From Geobacillus zalihae NBRC 101842 (GTDB taxonomy: Bacteria > Bacillota > Bacilli > Bacillales > Anoxybacillaceae), in NCBI RefSeq assembly GCF_001544135.1, contig NZ_BCPV01000001.1:186001-250000 (forward strand): a stretch of DNA of 64,000 nt. The letters are read 5' to 3'. A model generated the notes under the pieces. The model made no database searches and was not told the origin of the DNA. It saw only the letters and a program-made list of their open reading frames with translations. A program made the translations under genes and the position numbers. Of the stretch, positions 32,852 to 42,473 are shown piece after piece. How positions within the stretch are numbered: position 1 is the first letter of the stretch; every line of letters begins with the position of its first letter.

Positions 32852-32877
32852 AAAGAAAAAGCCGCCATTGTGACGGC
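32852..32877 (-). terminator. Terminator of gpr-spoIIP-yqxA
   Basis: GCCGTCA / TGGCGGC stem followed on the minus strand by TTTTTCTTTTTT, about 30 bp past yqxA. Confidence 0.75.
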
Positions 32878-32907
32878 ACGTTCCTGTTTCGTCCGCACAT
32901 GAACGGG

Positions 32908-33246
32908 CTAGTCCAACACCCGGCCGACGAGCGAAAACAGCATTTCCATGAGCGCGGTGACAGCATCGGCAAAAAGTTGGCCGAGCCTAGAGAACAAGTT
33001 GAACGTTTTCAGCTCGCGAATCGTTTCTTGCTTTTCTCCTAAATCTCCAGCAACGACCGGCCGGCCAAACACCGCCGCTTCCACCTCACCATTTTCCCTT
33101 TTTTTCATATCGATGACGGATGGAAACGACGGATCGGCATAACCGCGCATCCGTTCCATGCCGCGATGCGCCTCTTGCATGCCAAACAACACGCCGAAAA
33201 AAAGAAGAAAGATCGCTAGAGTAAAGCGGATGAACCATCGTGCCAT
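32908..33246 (-). CDS. yqxA: YqxA, DUF3679 membrane protein
   Basis: A 112-residue protein with an N-terminal TM helix (FIRFTLAIFLLFFGVLFGM) and an extracytoplasmic tail ending in a second weakly hydrophobic segment. Its position between spoIIP and lepA identifies it as YqxA. Function unknown; probably cotranscribed with spoIIP 12 bp upstream. Confidence 0.85.
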   Translation of the reverse strand: MARWFIRFTLAIFLLFFGVLFGMQEAHRGMERMRGYADPSFPSVIDMKKRENGEVEAAVFGRPVVAGDLGEKQETIRELKTFNLFSRLGQLFADAVTALMEMLFSLVGRVLD

Positions 33247-33258
33247 AGTGACGCTCCT

Positions 33259-34458
33259 TTACTTTTTCTCCGCCGGAGCCGGCGCTTCGACTTTTTCCGC
33301 CTGCCAATAATAGTCGCTGAATACGTCAGCGAGCGCCGACACGGAACGAAACAACTCCGTAAACGTATTGTCAACACCGCCGACTTCAATTAAAATCGCG
33401 TTTTCCGATAAATCTTGATTAAACTTGCCGTTCGTCCCGGCTCCTTTTTTCTCGATCACCCCGCGGCTCAACCCTGGATATTTCTTTTGCAGCAACTGAT
33501 GCAACGCGGTAGCCAGCTGCAAGTTTTTCTCGTATGTCGCGTTTTCTCCGCCAATAATGAATGCGACACGCGCATAATCAACGCCGTTGATCGTAGCCGT
33601 CGTATAGTTCCGCCGCCGCGAATCGCGATGGATATCGATGAAGTAGTGCAAGTCACGATTTTGCTTCATTGCTGCGACCACTGTTTGGCGGGACATATCA
33701 TACGATTGGGAGTATTTCATCCCTTTCTTTAACAATTCGCTGACAATGTCGATTTTGCTCACTTCAGCCCCGATGCCGCGCTTTTCCAGTTCTTCCGCTA
33801 ACTTTTCCCCCACTTTTGTGATGTTGACCGTCGGGTGAAACGCCAAATCCGGGTCAGTGACCCCTTTGAGCGCCGGCAAAAACGACTCATGCGTATGGGT
33901 ATTGTAAATGTAGACCACTTTTTTCCCTCCGGTCGTCTGCGATGGCGGGGGAACCGGTTTTTCATCTTCGTTCTTGTTTGCTTGTTCGAGTTCATCGACC
34001 GAGGCTTGCCGTTCCGCAAGCATCGCCTCAAGCGGCGGCGCTGATTCGTATGGCATGTTCGTATAATCCGTTCCTTCACCAGCGATGAGAATTTTGCTGT
34101 CATAAAGGGCAAAGCCCGGCAGCTCGCTGCCAAGCAGGCTGCGCGGGTCATCGGGATTGATGCTCGTCGCCAGGCGGAACAATAGCGATGAGTAATTCGT
34201 CTGCCGCCGATCTTTCGGCAGCAGCTGCGCAAAATATCGATTTTCCAAGGCGAACAGACGAATGAACGTCTCTTCCGGAAAATGGGCCGCCATATCGTTC
34301 AGCGATGATGACGACGGACGGTATTCCGGCCGCAGCGATGTGAGCGCTCCGACAAGCATAAACATCATCATGCAGCCAAGGATGATGAGCATCAACAGTT
34401 TCTTTATGCTGGCTCCTGGAATCGCGATCATGACGTTTGGGGAGCGCCATCGTTTCAT
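33259..34458 (-). CDS. spoIIP: Stage II sporulation protein P (peptidoglycan hydrolase)
   Basis: Amidase/endopeptidase of the SpoIIDMP engulfment complex, 399 residues. N-terminal TM anchor (IKKLLMLIILGCMMMFMLVG, 18-37), a disordered linker (170-190), and an N-acetylmuramoyl-L-alanine amidase domain with zinc/catalytic segments IYNTHTHESFLP, FIDIHRDS and NAILIEVGG. GAAAGGGTGGGA precedes the ATG. Downstream of gpr as in B. subtilis. Confidence 0.94.
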   Translation of the reverse strand: MKRWRSPNVMIAIPGASIKKLLMLIILGCMMMFMLVGALTSLRPEYRPSSSSLNDMAAHFPEETFIRLFALENRYFAQLLPKDRRQTNYSSLLFRLATSINPDDPRSLLGSELPGFALYDSKILIAGEGTDYTNMPYESAPPLEAMLAERQASVDELEQANKNEDEKPVPPPSQTTGGKKVVYIYNTHTHESFLPALKGVTDPDLAFHPTVNITKVGEKLAEELEKRGIGAEVSKIDIVSELLKKGMKYSQSYDMSRQTVVAAMKQNRDLHYFIDIHRDSRRRNYTTATINGVDYARVAFIIGGENATYEKNLQLATALHQLLQKKYPGLSRGVIEKKGAGTNGKFNQDLSENAILIEVGGVDNTFTELFRSVSALADVFSDYYWQAEKVEAPAPAEKK

Positions 34459-34532
34459 ATTCCCACCCTTTCCCGGCTTGTCTCCTCAGTTTAACGTATG
34501 GCCAAGCGGGAAAAGATAGAACTGTTTTTTGT

Positions 34533-35651
34533 TTAATGGGTGTAGGAGCCGACATTGCCTTGGTCGACTTGCCGATGCAGCGCCGCATTCAAGCCGCCGG
34601 CTAATAAGTTGGCCATATCGCCGATAAACGAATCGATCTCTTTTGGAGTCACCATCAAATTATGCCCGAGCGGGGCGAGCACTTCATAGATGAGACGCCG
34701 CTTTTCTTCATCGCCAAGCGTGCCGACCATGCCAAGAAACGTCGACCGTTCTTGCGGCGACGGCATGTCTTGTTCCGTCAATTTTCGTTTGCGCCCAAAC
34801 GTCCAGCCCGCCGGAGCGAGCGCGCTTGACGGCCGTTTCCCTTCGCGCATTTCGCGGCCGAAGTGCTTCAAAATGAAATCGATCGTGTCGCTCGTGATGG
34901 AGACCGCATCGACAACCGTCGGAACGCCGATCGAAATGACCGGAATGCCAAGCGTTTCATAGCTTAACTCTTTCCGCTTGTTGCCGACCCCGGAGCCAGG
35001 ATGGATGCCGGTGTCAGAAATTTGAATCGTCGCGTTGACCCGTTCGATCGAGCGGGCAGCCAAGGCGTCAATCACAATAACAAAATCCGGCTTTGTTTTC
35101 CGGACGACGCCGTCGATAATGTCGCTCGTTTCAATCCCGGTCGTCCCCATCACCCCCGGAGCAAGGGCGCTCACCGGCCGGAAGCCTTCCTCGACGCTTT
35201 CCGGCTGCAGCTGGAACAAATGACGGGTGACAAGCACGTTTTCCACCGTGAGCGGCCCGAGCGCGTCCGGGGTGACGTTTTGGTTGCCGAGCCCGACGAT
35301 CAAGCAGCTCGCTTGATCGGGGATGCGGAGCCGCTTGAAAAAGGCGCTGAGCTGCTCGGAAAAAATGCGCTGCACGTTTTGCTGCAGCTCGGTGTTTTGT
35401 TCGCGGATGCCTTGCGCTTCAATCGTCACGTAGTGGCCCGGCTTTTTGCCGATCGAGGCCGCTCCTTGTTCCGTGACATGCACATGCGACAGCTTGACGC
35501 CGTTGATCTCCTCGTCATGAATGATGACCCCCTCAATCGGCGCGGCGCTTTCTTGTTTTTGCTGCAAGCGCTCCTCGAGTGCGATCTCATGCGCTTCGAT
35601 CGCTAAATCCGTGCGCACCGAGTACTGGCGTAAATCGAGCGGCTGTTCCAT
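34533..35651 (-). CDS. gpr: Germination protease Gpr
   Basis: Protease that degrades small acid-soluble spore proteins on germination; made as a zymogen. The 372 residues include the propeptide region ([20 protein letters not shown]) with the expected processing site near VRTD-LAIE, and conserved VVTDTG-like core [20 protein letters not shown] and [15 protein letters not shown] 35651 with GGGGAGG is preferred to the in-frame start five codons earlier. Confidence 0.94.
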   Translation of the reverse strand: MEQPLDLRQYSVRTDLAIEAHEIALEERLQQKQESAAPIEGVIIHDEEINGVKLSHVHVTEQGAASIGKKPGHYVTIEAQGIREQNTELQQNVQRIFSEQLSAFFKRLRIPDQASCLIVGLGNQNVTPDALGPLTVENVLVTRHLFQLQPESVEEGFRPVSALAPGVMGTTGIETSDIIDGVVRKTKPDFVIVIDALAARSIERVNATIQISDTGIHPGSGVGNKRKELSYETLGIPVISIGVPTVVDAVSITSDTIDFILKHFGREMREGKRPSSALAPAGWTFGRKRKLTEQDMPSPQERSTFLGMVGTLGDEEKRRLIYEVLAPLGHNLMVTPKEIDSFIGDMANLLAGGLNAALHRQVDQGNVGSYTH

Positions 35652-35744
35652 GTCGTTCCTCCCCATTTCTGCCGTTTTCTTTTATTGTCGCCGCAATCAG
35701 GCCCGGTCATTCATGTTTCGTAAAGGATTTTCGCTTGAACACTC

Positions 35745-35773
35745 TTGCATAATCCAAACACGTTTGATAGAAT
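35745..35773 (+). promoter_or_regulatory. Promoter of rpsT
   Basis: TTGCAT (35745-35750), 17-base spacer, TAGAAT (35768-35773). The leader that follows contains a CTGTTG/CAACAG hairpin. Confidence 0.75.
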
Positions 35774-35833
35774 AACACTTGTTCTTCCTGTTGTTCACAA
35801 CAGAAATAGGAACGGTAACGGAGGTGAACGAAC

Positions 35834-36103
35834 GTGGCTAACATCAAATCAGCGATCAAACGCGCGAAAACGAGCGAAAAGCGCCGGGCTCACAACGCCT
35901 CGATGAAATCGGCCATGCGTACGGCGATCAAAAAATTTGAAGCGCTTGTTGAATTGAAAGACGTGGAAAAAGCGCGCGAGGCGTTCATTATTGCGTCGAA
36001 AAAATTAGACAAAGCTGCAAGCAAAGGCCTTATCCATAAAAACGCCGCCAGCCGGCAAAAATCGCGCTTAGCGAAAAAATTGAACAGCATCCAAGCTTCC
36101 TAA
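35834..36103 (+). CDS. rpsT: 30S ribosomal protein S20
   Basis: An 89-residue, Lys/Arg-rich helical ribosomal protein ([20 protein letters not shown]). GTG start with GGAGGTGA upstream. Own promoter and terminator; the opposite strand on both sides carries gpr and holA. Confidence 0.97.
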   Translation: MANIKSAIKRAKTSEKRRAHNASMKSAMRTAIKKFEALVELKDVEKAREAFIIASKKLDKAASKGLIHKNAASRQKSRLAKKLNSIQAS

Positions 36104-36105
36104 TC

Positions 36106-36135
36106 AAAAACGACCTGGCGCCAGGTCGTTTTTTT
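36106..36135 (+). terminator. Terminator of rpsT
   Basis: AAAACGACCTGG / CCAGGTCGTTTT, a near-continuous palindrome followed by TTTTTTTG; it could work in both directions. Confidence 0.92.
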
Positions 36136-36175
36136 GTTTTTCTTTATGTTCACGGCAAACGGCCGGGCGATCGCT

Positions 36176-37222
36176 TCACCGCCGGCCGTGGCGCCCCGCT
36201 TGCGCCGGGCGGGTGCCCCAGCGCATCAGAAGCAGCTCAACGGCCAACCGGCGATCGACCGCTCCGCTTTTCACCTCGTAATCGGCGTCAGCGAGCTCGT
36301 TGATCGCCTCAGCAAGCTCTCCGTCAGCGAAGCGGGCCGCTTGAGCAAGAGCGAGCTTGACGCGGAACGGGTGCACCTTGAGCGCCGCAGCAATTTGCGC
36401 CTGTCCGTAGCCTAAGGAGGCAAGCCATTTCACTTGCGAAAGCAAGCGGAAATGGGCGGCGAGCAGCGCCAAAATTTTGATCGGCTCTTCATTGTTTTCA
36501 AGCAGATCATAAAACGTCTGCAACGCCGCTGGAATGTCGCGCTTCGCCACTTGCTCGACAAGCACAAATACGTTTTCTTCCGGCGTGCGGGCGACAAGCC
36601 GTTCAACCGCCGCCGCCTCGATGGTTCCGCCCGATCCGGCAAACAGGGCCAATTTATCGATTTCATTCGCCAAGGCGGAAAGCTGCGTCCCGGCCCGCCG
36701 CAACAGGACATCAATCGCCTCGTCGCTTGCTTGCGCCCCTTGGCTCTCGATGCGGCGCCGCACCCAAGCCCGCAGCTCCGCTTCGGCGAGCGGGGCGGCG
36801 ATGACGACTTCGCTTTGCTCTTTGGCGAGCTTCGTCATTTTTTTTCGCTCATCAAGCTTCTCGTACGGCGCGAAAAAGACGACGATCGAAAACGGCGACG
36901 GCGCCTTCAAGTACGCCTCCAGCTTCGCCAAATCATGTTCGATCTCCTTCTCTTTTTCAGACGTAAAAAAATATGGATGCTTGATGAGAATGACACGCCG
37001 CTCGCCGAAAAACGGCGCCGTCTCCGCTTCCGCAAGCGCCGCCTCGATCGGCGTTTCCTCGCAGTCGTACACAGCCAAGTTCCACTCCCGCTCCTCCGGG
37101 CCAAGCGCTGCGTTCACCAATCGCTCATACGTTTCCATTAATAAAAACGGCTCATTGCCGTATAATAAATAAAGAGGAGAAAAACGCCGTTTTTCAATGT
37201 TTCCCCATACGCGTTCCAACAT
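36176..37222 (-). CDS. holA: DNA polymerase III delta subunit HolA
   Basis: Clamp-loader subunit (YqeN), 348 residues. Family features: PLYLLYGNEPFLLMETYERL at the start, ILIKHPYFFT, FFAPYEKLDERKK, and the C-terminal collar domain with LLLMRWGT. A minus-strand promoter TTGTAA-17-TATCTT lies at about 37267-37295. Stands alone between rpsT and yqzM. Confidence 0.93.
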   Translation of the reverse strand: MLERVWGNIEKRRFSPLYLLYGNEPFLLMETYERLVNAALGPEEREWNLAVYDCEETPIEAALAEAETAPFFGERRVILIKHPYFFTSEKEKEIEHDLAKLEAYLKAPSPFSIVVFFAPYEKLDERKKMTKLAKEQSEVVIAAPLAEAELRAWVRRRIESQGAQASDEAIDVLLRRAGTQLSALANEIDKLALFAGSGGTIEAAAVERLVARTPEENVFVLVEQVAKRDIPAALQTFYDLLENNEEPIKILALLAAHFRLLSQVKWLASLGYGQAQIAAALKVHPFRVKLALAQAARFADGELAEAINELADADYEVKSGAVDRRLAVELLLMRWGTRPAQAGRHGRR

Positions 37223-37506
37223 GTTCCCGTCTCCATTTCCAAGCGAAAGTCTCTGCTAGAAAAGATACACTGTTTTTCGCCATTTTACAAGGGAACCGGC
37301 TGCCGAAAAAACCGGTTCCCCTTTATATAAACGCCAGCCTATAAGTCCTAGGACCTTATTGGCCAGCGGGTTATTTTTATGTTTTCCCAGCTGTTTGAAA
37401 GTATTTGTGTCAACTGTTGTCAAGGAAGGAAAAGAAGCGAGCGGCGGTAGATTTTTCGCGCGTTTTCGTCTATACTAAAAATGATTGAACGAGGAGGGGG
37501 AAAACG
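37223..37506. other. holA-yqzM divergent intergenic region with two hairpins
   Basis: About 284 bp. Nearest holA is its probable promoter. Then a perfect GGGAACCGG / CCGGTTCCC stem (about 37290-37319) and a long imperfect hairpin centred on GTCCTAGGAC (about 37328-37370) followed on the plus strand by TTATTTTT. Nearest yqzM, a TATACT at about 37472 may be its -10. The hairpins have no gene to terminate on the plus strand. Confidence 0.5.
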
Positions 37507-37641
37507 ATGAACGTATTTGAAAAGGAAGTGCAAAGCCAACGAAATGACGCTGTCGATTCCGCCGTCGGATTCATCGTGTCGTTCGGCTTTTTCGCTACCA
37601 TGTTCATCATCGCCACATTGATCGAATTTTTCGGTCGATAA
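37507..37641 (+). CDS. yqzM: Small membrane protein YqzM
   Basis: A 44-residue protein with a charged N-terminus (MNVFEKEVQSQRND) and one TM helix (VGFIVSFGFFATMFIIATLI). Start, size and location between holA and comEC identify YqzM; function unknown. GAGGAGGGGG lies before the ATG and a clear terminator follows. Confidence 0.88.
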   Translation: MNVFEKEVQSQRNDAVDSAVGFIVSFGFFATMFIIATLIEFFGR

Positions 37642-37672
37642 GGATTGCTTACATAAGCAATCCTTATTTTTT
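37640..37672 (+). terminator. Terminator of yqzM
   Basis: AAGGATTGCTT / AAGCAATCCTT with a four-base loop, then ATTTTTTG. Confidence 0.93.
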
Positions 37673-37711
37673 GTTTTGGCTGAAACGTTCCGTTTTTTTG
37701 TGCACTACATC

Positions 37712-39961
37712 TTATGGTTTCATCACCTGAAAGGTTCCACCGTTTTCGTCATACACATAGCAAATGGCCCCGTTTTCATCCGTCCGCCAAATGATCGCCC
37801 GTTGTTGCCCAAGCCGCATAAGCACCTCGGGGGACGGATGCCCGTAGCGATTGTAGCGGCCGACGGAAATGATGGCCGCTCGCGGCTTGACCGTCCGCAA
37901 AAACGGCTCTGTTGTCGACGTTTTGCTGCCGTGGTGGGCGACTTTCAATACATCGACACGCAGCGTCGGATAAGCGCGGATGAGCGCCTGTTCCGCCTCT
38001 TCCTCGATATCCGCAGCAAACAGCCATGTCAAGCGGCCGAGGCGGGCGAGCAATACAAGCGAGCCGTTATTATCCTCATTGTTTCCCGCCTCCGGGTGCA
38101 ATACGGAAAACGCGGCATCCCCCACCTTCCACCGATCCCCCCGCACGCTGGCGGCCACCGGCACGGAAAACGGGCGCGCCATCGCCTTGACGGCCGGCAG
38201 CGCTCCTGGGCTTGTGACAATCTTCTTAACGCGCACGGCTGCCATCACCTCGGGAGCAGACCCGATATGGTCGGCATCATCGTGCGTCAAAATCAGCTGA
38301 TCAAGCGTCCTCACCCCTTGGGCTTTTAAAAACGGCACGACAACGTCGCGGCCGACAGAAAACGGACGCGACCGCTTGCGCCACGGTTCGCGCGCCCATT
38401 CCGGCGTCCCGCCCGTGTCAATGAGATAGACTGCTTTGCGATGCGGAAGCTCAATATAAATGCAGTCTCCTTGTCCAACATCCAATATCGTTACTTCTCC
38501 CTTTGGATTCATATACGGAGAAGCCATATGCAGCGCCGTCGCCGCCGCCACCGCTGTCAATCCGCGGATCAGGCGGCCGCGTTCCCAATCCAAAAACGCC
38601 GCCGCGATGGCTGTCAGATAACCAGCTAAGCACCACGGCCCCGGACGGCCGAGCACAAGCATAAACGAGTAATCGACCGAGAAAAAATGGACAACCGCAT
38701 CCGTCAGCTCAATGAGACGGCTAAACAGCCAAATGAGCGGAGAAAAGGGAAAAACTGCGGATAGAAAAGCGAGTGGCAAGATGACAAATGAATACCAAGG
38801 GACAAAGAAGACATTGAGTCCTACGCTCCAAACAGAAACTTCATAAAAATGGTAAAGCAAAACCGGCAGCGCGGCAAGCTGAGCGGCGAGCGCGGTCTGA
38901 AACAAGTTTTGGAGCATCGAACGAGCAGAGGCGAGCACCGATACATGGGCGAGAAGGGCAAACGTGACAAGAAACGATAGTTGAAAACCGACATCCCAAA
39001 CCATATAGGGGTCAAAGACGAGCAGGGCAAGCGCTGTCCAACTCAACGCATCCAGCGGATGGATCCTTCCTTTTTTCCACTGGATGGCCAACACAATCAT
39101 CCCGGTCGCACAAGCGCGCAGCACCGACGGCGAAGCGCTGGCGAGCACCGCATACATAGGCAAGAAAACGAGCAAAGCAAGCACGGCCGCTTCGCGCGTC
39201 ACAAACCGAATGGCAGCGGCCAACGCAGCGCCGACAAGCAGGGTGACATGGCCGCCGGAAATGGCCAACAAATGGATGATCCCGAGCTGCTGGTAACCGC
39301 TAATCACTTCCTCGTCCAACGAGCGGCGTTCGCCATAAATGAGCGCAGCGGCGATGCCGGCCGCTTCCGGCGGAAACCGGGCTTCAATGCGGCGGACGCC
39401 AGCCTCGCGAATGGCTTCAAGCCGTTCGATGATGGCGGGACGGACGCGCACGCAAGCAGAAAGATCGATCGCCTCAGGGAGAAAGAGCCAATGAATGCGG
39501 TGGCGGCGCAAATAAAGGCGGTAATCAAACGCATACGGATTGCCAGCTGGCATGGGGCGCTCGAGCGTTCCCTTTAGCCGGCACACGACCCCAGGCATGA
39601 GGTGCGCACGCAGCGCTTCTTTTTCCGCAGCCGTCCGAATGATGTAACGGAGCTGCACCCGCTCCTTGCCAGCTTGCACCGCCGCCTGCAATCGATCGCC
39701 GTCGATCGCCGGCGCGGCGGAAAAACGAACGGAAAGCGAATGACGGCCGCCGGAAAGGGAAGTTTTGTTATGATGATCAATGATGAGAAAATAGACAAAA
39801 AAGAAGAGAGCTGCAACGAGAGCAGGAAGGAAACAGTGCGGCCGGCGGATGAAAAGAAGAAGGAGATACACAACGAGGAGAAGACAGGCGGTTTGGGACG
39901 GCGAGGCCGCCGCGACGGCCAAAAGCGCCGCCGCGGCGGGATAGACGGCTTGTCCCTTCAT
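37712..39961 (-). CDS. comEC: DNA uptake channel ComEC
   Basis: Polytopic membrane channel that carries single-stranded DNA into the cell in transformation. The 749 residues (B. subtilis 776) have N-terminal TM helices and an OB-fold domain (to about 180), the Competence domain with many TM helices (200-480, IHLLAISGGHVTLLVG), and a metallo-beta-lactamase-like domain (from about 500) with the LTHDDADHIGS motif and KVAHHGSKTST. Complete, without frameshift. Overlaps comEB by 4 bases. Confidence 0.95.
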   Translation of the reverse strand: MKGQAVYPAAAALLAVAAASPSQTACLLLVVYLLLLFIRRPHCFLPALVAALFFFVYFLIIDHHNKTSLSGGRHSLSVRFSAAPAIDGDRLQAAVQAGKERVQLRYIIRTAAEKEALRAHLMPGVVCRLKGTLERPMPAGNPYAFDYRLYLRRHRIHWLFLPEAIDLSACVRVRPAIIERLEAIREAGVRRIEARFPPEAAGIAAALIYGERRSLDEEVISGYQQLGIIHLLAISGGHVTLLVGAALAAAIRFVTREAAVLALLVFLPMYAVLASASPSVLRACATGMIVLAIQWKKGRIHPLDALSWTALALLVFDPYMVWDVGFQLSFLVTFALLAHVSVLASARSMLQNLFQTALAAQLAALPVLLYHFYEVSVWSVGLNVFFVPWYSFVILPLAFLSAVFPFSPLIWLFSRLIELTDAVVHFFSVDYSFMLVLGRPGPWCLAGYLTAIAAAFLDWERGRLIRGLTAVAAATALHMASPYMNPKGEVTILDVGQGDCIYIELPHRKAVYLIDTGGTPEWAREPWRKRSRPFSVGRDVVVPFLKAQGVRTLDQLILTHDDADHIGSAPEVMAAVRVKKIVTSPGALPAVKAMARPFSVPVAASVRGDRWKVGDAAFSVLHPEAGNNEDNNGSLVLLARLGRLTWLFAADIEEEAEQALIRAYPTLRVDVLKVAHHGSKTSTTEPFLRTVKPRAAIISVGRYNRYGHPSPEVLMRLGQQRAIIWRTDENGAICYVYDENGGTFQVMKP

Positions 39962-40428
39962 GCTTCACCTCCGCCGCTGGCAAGAAAGGCAAACACATCC
40001 GTTTTCAGCGGCACTTGCACGAGCCGGACGCCAGCTTGAGCAAACAGCTCCAAGGCGTACGGGTGGTTTTTGTAGTCTTGGGCGTAATAGACAGCGCGGA
40101 TGCCGCTTTGAATGATCGCCTTGCAACAATGCAAGCACGGAAAATGGGTGACATACATCTCGGCCCCCTCGGTCGGGACGCCGAACTTGGCGCATTGCAA
40201 AATGGCATTCATTTCCGCATGGATCGTCCGTACACAATGGCCGTCAATCACGTAGCACCCTTCATCGGTGCAATGGGCGCCGCCGGCGATCGAGCCGTTG
40301 TACCCGCCGGCGATGATGCGCTTATCGCGCACAATCGTCGCTCCGACGGCGAGCCTTGTGCACGTGCTGCGCAGCGCGAGCAAATGGCTTTGCGCCATAA
40401 AGTATTGATCCCATGTGATGCGTTCCAT
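39958..40428 (-). CDS. comEB: dCMP deaminase-like ComEB
   Basis: Zinc deaminase family protein of 156 residues. Catalytic HAEMNAILQ and zinc PCLHCCKAII are present. B. subtilis ComEB is longer (189), so this is a short form at the C-terminus, where it overlaps comEC. It is dispensable for transformation in B. subtilis; likely makes dUMP from dCMP. Confidence 0.92.
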   Translation of the reverse strand: MERITWDQYFMAQSHLLALRSTCTRLAVGATIVRDKRIIAGGYNGSIAGGAHCTDEGCYVIDGHCVRTIHAEMNAILQCAKFGVPTEGAEMYVTHFPCLHCCKAIIQSGIRAVYYAQDYKNHPYALELFAQAGVRLVQVPLKTDVFAFLASGGGEA

Positions 40429-40557
40429 TTTCCATCCCTCCGCTCGTTTCCATACTTTTAGTCTACCCGCCGCCGCCTGCCCCCGTCAACGCCGAAAAAC
40501 GTCCGCAGCAGCCCTGATCCGCCCATAAACGAGAAGCATTGCGCTCCCCCGCCTCGT

Positions 40558-41181
40558 TTACGGCACAAGCAAATACGGTTTCAATTTCTCCAGCGTTTTT
40601 TCGCCAATTCCGGTTACATTCAACAAATCTTCCACCCGCTGAAACGGCCCGTGTTCTTCGCGATAGGCGATGATCGCTTTTGCCTTCGCCGGTCCGATGC
40701 CGGGAAGCTGCATCAACTCCTCTTCCGTCGCCGTATTGACCGCCACTTGCGTCCCGTCCCGAGCCCCATCGTTCAGAGACGTAAAAGTGGCATTTGACGC
40801 CGCTGCGGCCTCGCCTTTTTTCGGCACGTAAATCATCATCTCATCGCGCACTTTTGCCGCCAGATTGATTTTCGTTTCATCCGCCTCGTCCGTCAATCCG
40901 CCGGCTAGGGCGATAACATCGCGAACGCGGGCGTCCGCCGCCACTTCGTACACTCCTGGCTTCGCGACCGCCCCTTTCACATCCACCACAGCGGTTTTGG
41001 GCGCCTCGTCCTTTTTTTCTTCCGGCCGGGCGGCATCCGTTTCAGCCGCCGCCGGCAAGACGACTTGCTCCTTTTCATCCGTCGGATGACGAAACACCCA
41101 TAACCCCGCCGCCGCGGCAAACAACAAGAGCACCCCCGCTTTCCCATAACGTTTTCCAAGCTCCTGCACATGCTCCCACAT
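40558..41181 (-). CDS. comEA: Competence DNA receptor ComEA
   Basis: Membrane-anchored extracellular DNA-binding protein. The 207 residues have a TM anchor ([16 protein letters not shown], 15-30), a SLBB-like oligomerisation domain ([15 protein letters not shown], 65-115) and a C-terminal helix-hairpin-helix pair ([34 protein letters not shown]). Head of the comE operon, divergent from comER. Confidence 0.94.
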   Translation of the reverse strand: MWEHVQELGKRYGKAGVLLLFAAAAGLWVFRHPTDEKEQVVLPAAAETDAARPEEKKDEAPKTAVVDVKGAVAKPGVYEVAADARVRDVIALAGGLTDEADETKINLAAKVRDEMMIYVPKKGEAAAASNATFTSLNDGARDGTQVAVNTATEEELMQLPGIGPAKAKAIIAYREEHGPFQRVEDLLNVTGIGEKTLEKLKPYLLVP

Positions 41182-41283
41182 ACGATCCCATCCTTTCCAT
41201 CTCCAGTCATAAACCGAGCCTTTTTCTCATACATATCGAAAAAGAGAGTTCCGGTGAACCAAAACCGGGAGGGGGGACAATGC

Positions 41284-42102
41284 ATGAACATCGGCGTTAT
41301 CGGCACGGGGAATATGGGCACCATCTTAATCGAAGCGTTCCTCGACTCCGGCGCCGTGAAAGCGGATCAGCTCGTCATAACGAACCGTACGCTTGCGAAA
41401 GCGTTCGCGATACAACGCGCGCATCCCGGCATTGCAGTGGTTGCCGATGCGGCTGAAGTCATCAAACAATCCAGCCTCGTCTTTTTATGCGTCAAACCGC
41501 TCGACATCCACCCATTATTGCAGCAACTGGCCCCGCACTGGACAAACGAACACTACCTCGTATCGATCACAAGCCCGATCAGCGTCGAACAGCTTGAAGC
41601 AGCCGTCCCTTGCCAAATCGTGCGCGCCATTCCGAGCATTGCAAACCGGGCGCTCTCCGGCAGCATCCTTGTCACCTTCGGCTCGCGCTGCTCAGCCGCC
41701 TGCCGGCAAACGATCGATGATCTTCTCCGGCGCATCGCCTCGCCGGTGTACATCGACGAGGCCATCACCCGCGTCGCTTCCGACATCTCAAGCTGCGGTC
41801 CAGCGTTTTTCAGCTATTTGCTTCAGCGCTTCATCGACGCCGCAGCGGCCAAAACCGCCATCACGAAGGAACAGGCGACGATGCTGGCGACCGATATGAT
41901 CATCGGCCTTGGGGAACTGCTCAAGCGGAATCTGTACACATTGCCAACGTTGCAGGAAAAAGTATGCGTCAAAGGCGGCATTACCGGGGAAGGAATCGCT
42001 GTGCTGGAACAACGAATGAACGGCGTCTTTGAAGAAGTGCTGGCGAAAACACATGAGAAGTTTAAAGAAGATGTGGAGAAGGTGAAGCAACAGTTTCCTT
42101 GA
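41284..42102 (+). CDS. comER: ComER, pyrroline-5-carboxylate reductase-like protein
   Basis: Rossmann-fold protein of the ProC family, 272 residues: GVIGTGNMGTILIEAF at the N-terminus and the C-terminal dimer domain with SSCGPAFFSYLLQRFIDAA. Divergent from comEA, as in B. subtilis, where it affects biofilm and sporulation rather than DNA uptake. ATG 41284 has GGGAGGGGGG upstream. Confidence 0.92.
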   Translation: MNIGVIGTGNMGTILIEAFLDSGAVKADQLVITNRTLAKAFAIQRAHPGIAVVADAAEVIKQSSLVFLCVKPLDIHPLLQQLAPHWTNEHYLVSITSPISVEQLEAAVPCQIVRAIPSIANRALSGSILVTFGSRCSAACRQTIDDLLRRIASPVYIDEAITRVASDISSCGPAFFSYLLQRFIDAAAAKTAITKEQATMLATDMIIGLGELLKRNLYTLPTLQEKVCVKGGITGEGIAVLEQRMNGVFEEVLAKTHEKFKEDVEKVKQQFP

Positions 42103-42160
42103 TTGATTTTCATTTGACAAGCAGCAGCGAAAATCCTGCTTCGTTCGACAAAAAAATGGA

Positions 42161-42186
42161 CCCCAGCTTGTACGGCTGGGGTTTTC
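42161..42186 (+). terminator. Terminator of comER
   Basis: CCCCAGC / GCTGGGG with a seven-base loop, followed by TTTTC. Confidence 0.88.
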
Positions 42187-42257
42187 ATATTTACGGATTT
42201 TTCGTTGGATTCCATCGTCGTTCAACCTTTCAGCTGTTGCTTGTTTTTATCTATATT

Positions 42258-42368
42258 GTTTCGATCCTCATTCGGCTATTGAGCCGGGCACAAGATTTCT
42301 TCCAATTACGTTTGGTTGACATTACACTCGTTTCAATCCTCAGCCAGCTATTAAGCCGGATGCAAAAC
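42258..42368 (-). CRISPR. CRISPR-like relic: two decayed repeats, one 35-nt spacer
   Basis: Two similar units begin at 42258 and 42330, exactly 72 bases apart, and agree at 29 of 39 positions. Plus strand, both start GTTTC-ATCCTCA; read on the minus strand they end GAGGAT(T/C)GAAAC, the usual 3' end of type I/III repeats. Both have an internal stem, CGGCT...AGCCG in one and CCGGCT...AGCTGG in the other. The implied repeat is about 37 nt and the spacer about 35 nt. Only two units, no leader, and no cas genes in the window, so this is a relic or a chance likeness. Confidence 0.45.
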
Positions 42369-42473
42369 GATAGAGCATTTTCCCTGCATGATTTTATGTT
42401 TCAACCAAAATCTCCCTAAATCTTCCTCATCCACGTTTCTTTTTATGATTTATGATTTCTCGCTCTTCGCCCC

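Noticed and set aside
42099-42419. 106-codon plus-strand frame after comER
   Set aside because: It runs through the comER terminator and the CRISPR-like repeats, has no SD, and reads as low-quality sequence.
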